From the NCBI RefSeq assembly GCF_019733355.1, contig NZ_JAIHLQ010000052.1:1-35664 (forward strand): a stretch of DNA of 35,664 bases. The letters run 5' to 3'. The notes under the pieces were generated by a model. That model was not told the origin of the DNA and did no database searches. It saw only the letters and a list, made by a program, of their open reading frames with translations. The stretch comes from Pseudomonas baetica (GTDB taxonomy: Bacteria > Pseudomonadota > Gammaproteobacteria > Pseudomonadales > Pseudomonadaceae). Below, one piece after another: positions 31,457 to 35,664 of the stretch (the first letter of the stretch is position 1; the number at the start of each line of letters is the position of its first letter). The translations under genes were made by a program, and so were the position numbers.

Positions 31457-32824
31457 ATGTCGTCAGCCACATCCCCATCGAAAACTCCGCCCACCGTGCA
31501 TCCCGTCGACCGCATTTTGCCGGTGCGCCAGATGCTCACCCTTGGCCTGCAACACATGGCCGTCTCGTACATCGGCGCCATCGCCGTGCCGTTGATTGTC
31601 GCCAGTGCCTTGAAAATGTCCCACGCCGACACCGTGGTGCTCATCAGCACCACGCTGTTCTGCTCCGGGATCGCCACGTTGCTGCAAACCGTCGGTTTCT
31701 GGAAATTCGGCGTGCGCTTGCCGATTCTGCAAGGCGTAGCGTTCAGCAGCGTCGGCCCGGTAATTGCCATCGGTAGCAACCCCGAGGTGGGCTTTGCCGG
31801 AGTCTGCGGGGCAGTGATCGGCGCCGGGGTTTTCACCATGCTGATGGCGCCGTTCGTGGGTCGACTGCGGCGGTTTTTCCCGCCAGTGGTGACCGGGTGC
31901 ATCGTCACCGTGATCGGTTTGCAACTGTTCCCGATTGCCTATGAATGGGTCGGCGGCGGGCGCAATGCGAGCAACTTCGGCGCCCCGGCGTTTCTCGGCG
32001 TGGCGGTGGTGGTGTTGCTGACCATTGTGCTGGTCAACCGCTATGGCAGCCCATTGCTGCGCAACATGGCGGTGCTGGTGGGGATGCTGGTCGGTGCCGG
32101 TCTTGCCTACGGTCTGGGCATGGGCAGTTTTCACAGCGTCGAAGAAGCGCCGTGGCTGACCGTGCCCTACCCGTTCTACTTCGGTTTGCCGACCTTCAGC
32201 CTGATCCCTATCGCCACCATGGTGGTGGTGATGATCGTGCAAATGGTCGAGTCGATGGGGCTGTTCGTGGCCATCGGCGACATCGTCGAAAAACCGGTGG
32301 AAGACAAACAGGTGATCAACGGCCTGCGCGCCAACGGCCTGGCCAGCACCATCGCCGGAATGTTCGCCGCGTTCCCGTTTATTGCCTTTATGGAGAACGT
32401 CGGCCTGGTGATTCTGACCGGCGTGCGCAGCCGTTGGGTGGTGGCGGTCAGCGGTTTGCTGATGTGCTCGATTGCACTGGTGCCAAAGGCAGGCGCGATC
32501 ATCGCCTCGATGCCGACGGCAGCCCTCGGCGGCGCCGGTATCGCCATGTTTGGTGTGGTGGCGGCGGCCGGGATTCAGACGCTCGCCAAAGTCGACTACG
32601 AGCGCAATCGCTACAACGTGCTGATCGTCGGTTTTACCATCGCCGCCGCCCTGGTGCCGGTGCTCGCGCCCACCCTGTTCAAACAATTACCCGAATGGTC
32701 GCAGCCGTTCCTGCACAGCAGCGTGGTGATCGCCTGCCTGGTGTCGGTGCTGCTCAATGCCGCGCTCAATGGCGTCAGCGCGCCCGAAACCACCGCCGGT
32801 AAATCTGCCTCGCACATTCTCTGA
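31457..32824 (+). CDS. NCS2-family nucleobase:cation symporter (uracil/xanthine permease type)
   Basis: 455 residues, with about 12-14 membrane segments. Family blocks: the N-terminal LTLGLQHMAVSYIGAIAVPL (about residues 29-48), LQGVAFSSVGPVIAIG, the TM8 acid-bearing IVQMVESMGLFVAIGDI (about 261-277) and the FMENVGLVILTGVRSRWVV block. NCS2 carriers import purines, pyrimidines, urate or related heterocycles with H+ or Na+. In this cluster it most likely imports the compound broken down by the neighbouring deaminase and decarboxylases. The Gly/Val-rich C-terminal half is typical. It starts at ATG 31457, after AGAGGTG. Confidence 0.92.
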   Translation: MSSATSPSKTPPTVHPVDRILPVRQMLTLGLQHMAVSYIGAIAVPLIVASALKMSHADTVVLISTTLFCSGIATLLQTVGFWKFGVRLPILQGVAFSSVGPVIAIGSNPEVGFAGVCGAVIGAGVFTMLMAPFVGRLRRFFPPVVTGCIVTVIGLQLFPIAYEWVGGGRNASNFGAPAFLGVAVVVLLTIVLVNRYGSPLLRNMAVLVGMLVGAGLAYGLGMGSFHSVEEAPWLTVPYPFYFGLPTFSLIPIATMVVVMIVQMVESMGLFVAIGDIVEKPVEDKQVINGLRANGLASTIAGMFAAFPFIAFMENVGLVILTGVRSRWVVAVSGLLMCSIALVPKAGAIIASMPTAALGGAGIAMFGVVAAAGIQTLAKVDYERNRYNVLIVGFTIAAALVPVLAPTLFKQLPEWSQPFLHSSVVIACLVSVLLNAALNGVSAPETTAGKSASHIL

Positions 32825-32837
32825 CTGGAGCCTGCCC

Positions 32838-34226
32838 ATGACTCAACTTCAAAACATCCTGATTAAAAATCCGGTCGCGGTGATGACCGGTCTGCGCGGC
32901 CCGCGTGCCCGAGCTGGCGCCGTGGACATCCGCGTGGTCAACGGCCGTATCGCTGAAATGGCCGCCCACCTTGAGCCACAACCCGGCGAACGGGTAATCG
33001 ATGCGCGCCACTGCGTGGTCTACCCGGGCTGGATCAACACCCACCATCACCTGTTTCAGAACCTGCTCAAAGCCGTGCCCGAAGGTCTGAATCAGGATCT
33101 GCAAGGCTGGCTGGCCAGCGTGCCCTACCCGCGCCTGAACCGTTTCACGCCGCCACTGGCGCGGATCGCCGCAAGGTTGGGCATGGTCGAATTGCTGCTA
33201 TCCGGTGTCACCACCTGCGCCGATCACCACTACCTTTATCACGCCCACGGCAGCACCGAGACCGGTGACTTGCTGTTCGATCTGGCTGATGAGTTCGGTC
33301 TACGTTTTGTGCTGTGCCGAGGCGGTGCACTGGAGTCAGCCAGCGCGCATCCGGGCTTCTCGAAAACCGTGCTGCAACCGGAAAGCCTTAAGCAAATGGT
33401 CGGCGACATCGAGCGACTGAAATCGCTGTATCACCAGGACACGCCGGATGCGATGCGCCGTGTCGTGGTCGCGCCAACTACTCCGACCTTCTCGCTGCCA
33501 CCGACCTTGCTGCGTGAACTGGCCCATACCGCTCGCGGGCTGGGTTTGCGCCTGCACACGCACTTGTCCGAAACGCAGAACTACGTGAATTTCTGCCGCG
33601 AAAAATACAACTGCCTGCCCGTAGAGTTCGTCGCCGAACACGAATGGCTCGGCCCCGACGTCTGGTTTGCCCACGCAGTGCACCTGCAACCCGGCGAAAT
33701 CCGCCTGCTCGCGCAAACCGGCACCGGCATCGCCCACTGCCCGGTGAGCAATGCACGCCTGGGCAGCGGCGTCGCGCCCGTGCCGCAGATGTATGAGGCC
33801 GGCGTGCCGATCTCCCTCGGCGTCGACGGCGTGGCGTCCAACGAATCCGGAAGCATGGTCGGCGAAGCCAATACCGCGTGGCTGATCCACCGCGCCGAAC
33901 AAGGTGCCTCGGCAACGACCGCGGAAGATGTGATCCATTGGGGCACAGCGGGCGGCGCGCAGGTGTTGGGACTCGGTGCCGTCGGCACGCTGGAAGTCGG
34001 CCAGGCGGCCGATCTGGTGATCTACAGCCTCGACCATCCACGCTTTTACGGTTTCCACGACAGCGCCGTCGCACCCGTGGTGGCGGGCGAACCGATCACG
34101 GTGAAATACAGCCTGGTCGGCGGCCGTGTGGTCGTGGACAACGGCGTGATTCCGGGGCTGGATATCGAACGCATGCGCGCCGATGCGTGGGAAGGTGTGC
34201 AGGCGATGATGACGGTCGATGGGTGA
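32838..34226 (+). CDS. guanine/8-oxoguanine-deaminase-like amidohydrolase
   Basis: 462 residues, amidohydrolase superfamily, SsnA/AtzB/8-oxoguanine deaminase branch. The metal ligands are visible: NTHHHLFQNL (HxH, about residues 68-70), HTHLSETQNYVNFC (His at about 240), WFAHAVHL (His at about 277) and LGVDGVASNES (Asp at about 329). Such enzymes hydrolytically deaminate purine, pterin or triazine rings. It starts 13 bases after the permease stop, so they are one unit. The start is at ATG 32838 with GGAG upstream; the longer frame begins inside the permease gene. Isoxanthopterin deaminase is an alternative family member to test. Confidence 0.9.
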   Translation: MTQLQNILIKNPVAVMTGLRGPRARAGAVDIRVVNGRIAEMAAHLEPQPGERVIDARHCVVYPGWINTHHHLFQNLLKAVPEGLNQDLQGWLASVPYPRLNRFTPPLARIAARLGMVELLLSGVTTCADHHYLYHAHGSTETGDLLFDLADEFGLRFVLCRGGALESASAHPGFSKTVLQPESLKQMVGDIERLKSLYHQDTPDAMRRVVVAPTTPTFSLPPTLLRELAHTARGLGLRLHTHLSETQNYVNFCREKYNCLPVEFVAEHEWLGPDVWFAHAVHLQPGEIRLLAQTGTGIAHCPVSNARLGSGVAPVPQMYEAGVPISLGVDGVASNESGSMVGEANTAWLIHRAEQGASATTAEDVIHWGTAGGAQVLGLGAVGTLEVGQAADLVIYSLDHPRFYGFHDSAVAPVVAGEPITVKYSLVGGRVVVDNGVIPGLDIERMRADAWEGVQAMMTVDG

Positions 34227-34250
34227 ATTGCTGCGCACTAATTAACCCTG

Positions 34251-34335
34251 TGATCGCTGGCTTGCCAGCGATGGCGGACTGTCAGTTAAAGCAATGTCAG
34301 CTGACCCACCGCTATCGCTGGCAAGCCAGCTCCCA
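34251..34335. repeat. REPIN after the deaminase gene
   Basis: TGATCGCTGGCTTGCCAGCGATGG at 34251 faces CGCTATCGCTGGCAAGCCAG at 34310, a third REP subtype with a CTGGCTTGCCAG core. Confidence 0.82.
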
Positions 34336-34396
34336 AAAAAAGCAGGTGTATTAGCCGCTTCCCGATTTCTCGACTAAAGTTACCCCCTCATCGGAC

Positions 34397-34434
34397 AGAG
34401 CCCCTGCCAGCCACACAGGGCTCTTGATCAAGGA
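34397..34434 (+). promoter_or_regulatory. leader hairpin before the 64-residue gene
   Basis: AGAGCCCCTG (34397-34406) pairs with CAGGGCTCT (34426-34434), one bulged C. It ends six bases before the AAGGAGAG ribosome-binding site of the downstream gene. Confidence 0.5.
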
Positions 34435-34441
34435 GAGACTG

Positions 34442-34636
34442 ATGACATCCCGCCCCAACTTCGAACAGACCTACCGCACCTGGTCCAGCCCGATTCTGCT
34501 GGAACTGAAAAAGCGCGAGCACCAAATGGCGCCGGTCGAGCGTCAGGCACTTGAGAATGTTTTAGTGGAAAGAAGGTTGCTGGACATTGGCAACCCCGAC
34601 GGTATTGAGCGCCGTCAGGGCAAGTCAGGATCGTGA
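34442..34636 (+). CDS. hypothetical protein, 64 residues
   Basis: A small, soluble, charged protein with a helical middle (ILLELKKREHQMAPVERQALENVL) and an Arg/Gly-rich tail. No family is recognised. The strong AAGGAGAG ribosome-binding site right before ATG 34442 and the leader hairpin make it a convincing gene. A slightly longer start at 34424 would include the ribosome-binding site and is rejected. Confidence 0.65.
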   Translation: MTSRPNFEQTYRTWSSPILLELKKREHQMAPVERQALENVLVERRLLDIGNPDGIERRQGKSGS

Positions 34637-34712
34637 ACCTGTCAGGTGTGAGGCGCGGCATTTAAACACGATTGGCGCGGCACACCTGTGGCCGTCATTT
34701 GAAGCGCATGGC

Positions 34713-34796
34713 TCAGATCGGAGAAATCGTCGCGAGCAGGCCGATCAGAATGGTCAGTACCAAAAATCCACCCAGAAAAAACGCCATCTTGTTCAT
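34713..34796 (-). CDS. predicted 27-residue single-pass membrane peptide
   Basis: The minus-strand frame starts MNKMAFFLGGFLVLTILIG and then reads LLATISPI: one membrane span with a short basic N-terminus and almost nothing else. A strong GAGGAGAG ribosome-binding site lies just before the ATG at 34794-34796. No family is recognised. Codon choice and the ribosome-binding site make it more convincing than the 22-residue ORF at 7190. It sits in what would otherwise be an empty gap. Confidence 0.6.
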   Translation of the reverse strand: MNKMAFFLGGFLVLTILIGLLATISPI

Positions 34797-34929
34797 GTTG
34801 CTCTCCTCAATGCTGAGCTTGCGGTGCACTGGACGCTTCGGGATGAAGGATTGTCGCGAGTGACCGAACTGCCGGGGCATTTTGAGCGGATGACTGAACC
34901 GGTTACAGAGGCAGATAAAGCAGAAAAAT

Positions 34930-34955
34930 ACGGATCAGATGAAGATCTGATCCGT
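34930..34955. terminator. perfect hairpin between the small peptide and the NTF2-like gene
   Basis: ACGGATCAGAT (34930-34940), loop GAAG, ATCTGATCCGT (34945-34955) followed by TT. On the other side a run of A gives a T-run for minus-strand messages. Probably a bidirectional terminator. Confidence 0.65.
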
Positions 34956-35063
34956 TTGAGCGATTAACCGACATTCAGATCGGCACACAAAGGTCCCGTT
35001 TCGACGTGGTTGATCTAGAGTCATTTCCGTCGCATGAAGAACAACAAAAATCCAGGAGTGCAA

Positions 35064-35492
35064 ATGACTGACCTGAACTTGCAACCCAATGTCGCCGAAT
35101 CCCTGCAAAGTTGGCACGAGATGATTCGCACCGGCAACTTGAGCGCCCTGCCCAGACTGCTTGATCCGCAAGCCGTGTTCCGCTCGCCGATGGCGCACAC
35201 GCCCTACCCCGGCGCACCGGTGGTGGCGATGATTCTCAACACGGTGTTCGAGGTGTTTGAAGACTTTGAATATCACCGAGAACTGGCGACCGCGGATGGG
35301 CTGAACGTGATTCTGGAGTTTAGCGCCAAGGTTGGCGCTAAAGAGCTCAAAGGCATCGACATGATTCGCTTTGATGAGAACGGGAAGATTGTCGAGTTTG
35401 AAGTAATGGTGCGGCCGTTGAGCGGGTTGCAGGCGTTGGGCGAGGAAATGGGGCGGCGGGTTGGGGCGTATCTTGCAACCGCCAAAGCCTGA
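35064..35492 (+). CDS. SnoaL/NTF2-like protein
   Basis: 142 residues with the NTF2-like cone-fold pattern: N-terminal helix SLQSWHEMIRTGNLSALPRLLDPQAVFRSPM (about residues 14-44), then strands HRELATADGLNVILEFSAKVG, KGIDMIRFDENGKIVEFEVMVRP and a C-terminal helix LQALGEEMGRRVGAYL. Such proteins may be polyketide-cyclase- or isomerase-like enzymes or ligand binders; no catalytic residue can be assigned. The start is at ATG 35064 with AGGAG just before; the frame is open to 35034. A group II intron boundary follows its stop by about 37 bases. Confidence 0.85.
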   Translation: MTDLNLQPNVAESLQSWHEMIRTGNLSALPRLLDPQAVFRSPMAHTPYPGAPVVAMILNTVFEVFEDFEYHRELATADGLNVILEFSAKVGAKELKGIDMIRFDENGKIVEFEVMVRPLSGLQALGEEMGRRVGAYLATAKA

Positions 35493-35528
35493 GCACACTA
35501 CAACCCTGCGGCAGTTAAAGGTTTGGAC

Positions 35529-35664
35529 ATCGAGTAGGAGGCGGATTCACATCCGCCGTCCTCTCACACCACCGTACGTACGGTTCCGTATACGGCGGTT
35601 CAGGTTATACGGTTAAGTCGGTTTATCGTGTCCAGTATCGAGACCAGGCCGAGGTTGTCCCATC
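35529..35664 (-). mobile_element. 3' end of a bacterial group II intron (continues beyond the window)
   Basis: Read on the minus strand, 35601-35567 is a textbook group II domain V (it begins GAACCGCCGTATACGG and ends GTACGGTGGTG), followed by a domain VI stem GGCGGAT GTGA ATCCGCC (35557-35540) and an end CCTACTCGAT at 35529, the expected AY 3' terminus. The intron body, with its reverse transcriptase, must lie to the right. A minus frame ending in TGA at 35600-35602 (last residues NLGLVSILDTINRLNRIT) may be the end of that protein, but too little is visible to be sure. Confidence 0.85.

Noticed and set aside
34587..34967. A 126-residue plus-strand frame
   Set aside because: It overlaps the 64-residue gene, runs antisense over the membrane peptide and through the terminator hairpin; charge-rich composition is typical of a shadow frame.

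Overview
The window looks like chromosome of a fluorescent-group Pseudomonas. Codon use is GC-rich, many gene ends carry the short inverted repeats typical of that group (core GTGGGAGCGGGCTTGCTCGCGAA and variants), and the gene content fits: moaA, polyamine-type puuA/puuB, a NodT/HlyD/DUF2955 efflux set, an orphan Hcp. All identifications come from reading translated motifs; no database search was run.

Layout. 1-7011: moaA, a chromate transporter, two tiny overlapping ORFs, a gamma-glutamylpolyamine synthetase-like gene, its FAD oxidase partner, and a DeoR-type repressor on the minus strand. 7190-12016: a 22-residue membrane peptide ORF, a small membrane protein, a three-gene efflux operon (outer-membrane lipoprotein, membrane-fusion protein, DUF2955 permease) and a convergent glycine-zipper protein. 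12202-15481: an unknown protein, an AbrB-type membrane protein, an unknown membrane protein, a small-alarmone-hydrolase-like HD protein and an unknown partner.

15588-22144 is the most unusual part. Three secreted cysteine-repeat proteins (one on the left, two tandem copies on the right, facing inward) flank a run of five genes: three paralogous single-pass membrane coiled-coil proteins, a 104-residue protein and a 379-residue soluble coiled-coil protein. The left gene and the outer right gene share a GAACTT...TCAAT promoter-like element and a leader of exactly equal length. All three repeat-protein genes carry the same 18-nt leader hairpin, with a compensatory base change. I regard this as the best candidate for an undescribed system; its function cannot be read from sequence.

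22200-24750 holds a structured leader whose pairing covers the start site of a small DUF6124/DUF3077-like gene, then an Hcp-family type VI secretion protein translationally overlapped with a DUF4225-like candidate effector, and a convergent AT-rich membrane protein that may be its immunity protein.

25076-34226 looks like a catabolic locus: a PuuR-like XRE/cupin regulator divergent from two ACMSD-type amidohydrolases (the first lacks the metal-binding HxH), a UbiD decarboxylase, a UbiX flavin prenyltransferase with a C-terminus encoded by an inserted REP, a CobW/P47K metallochaperone, an NCS2 nucleobase permease and a guanine/8-oxoguanine-deaminase-like amidohydrolase. A plausible reading is uptake and breakdown of a carboxylated N-heterocycle, but the substrate is unknown. 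The window ends with a 64-residue protein, a 27-residue membrane peptide, an NTF2-like protein and the 3' end of a group II intron entering from the right on the minus strand.
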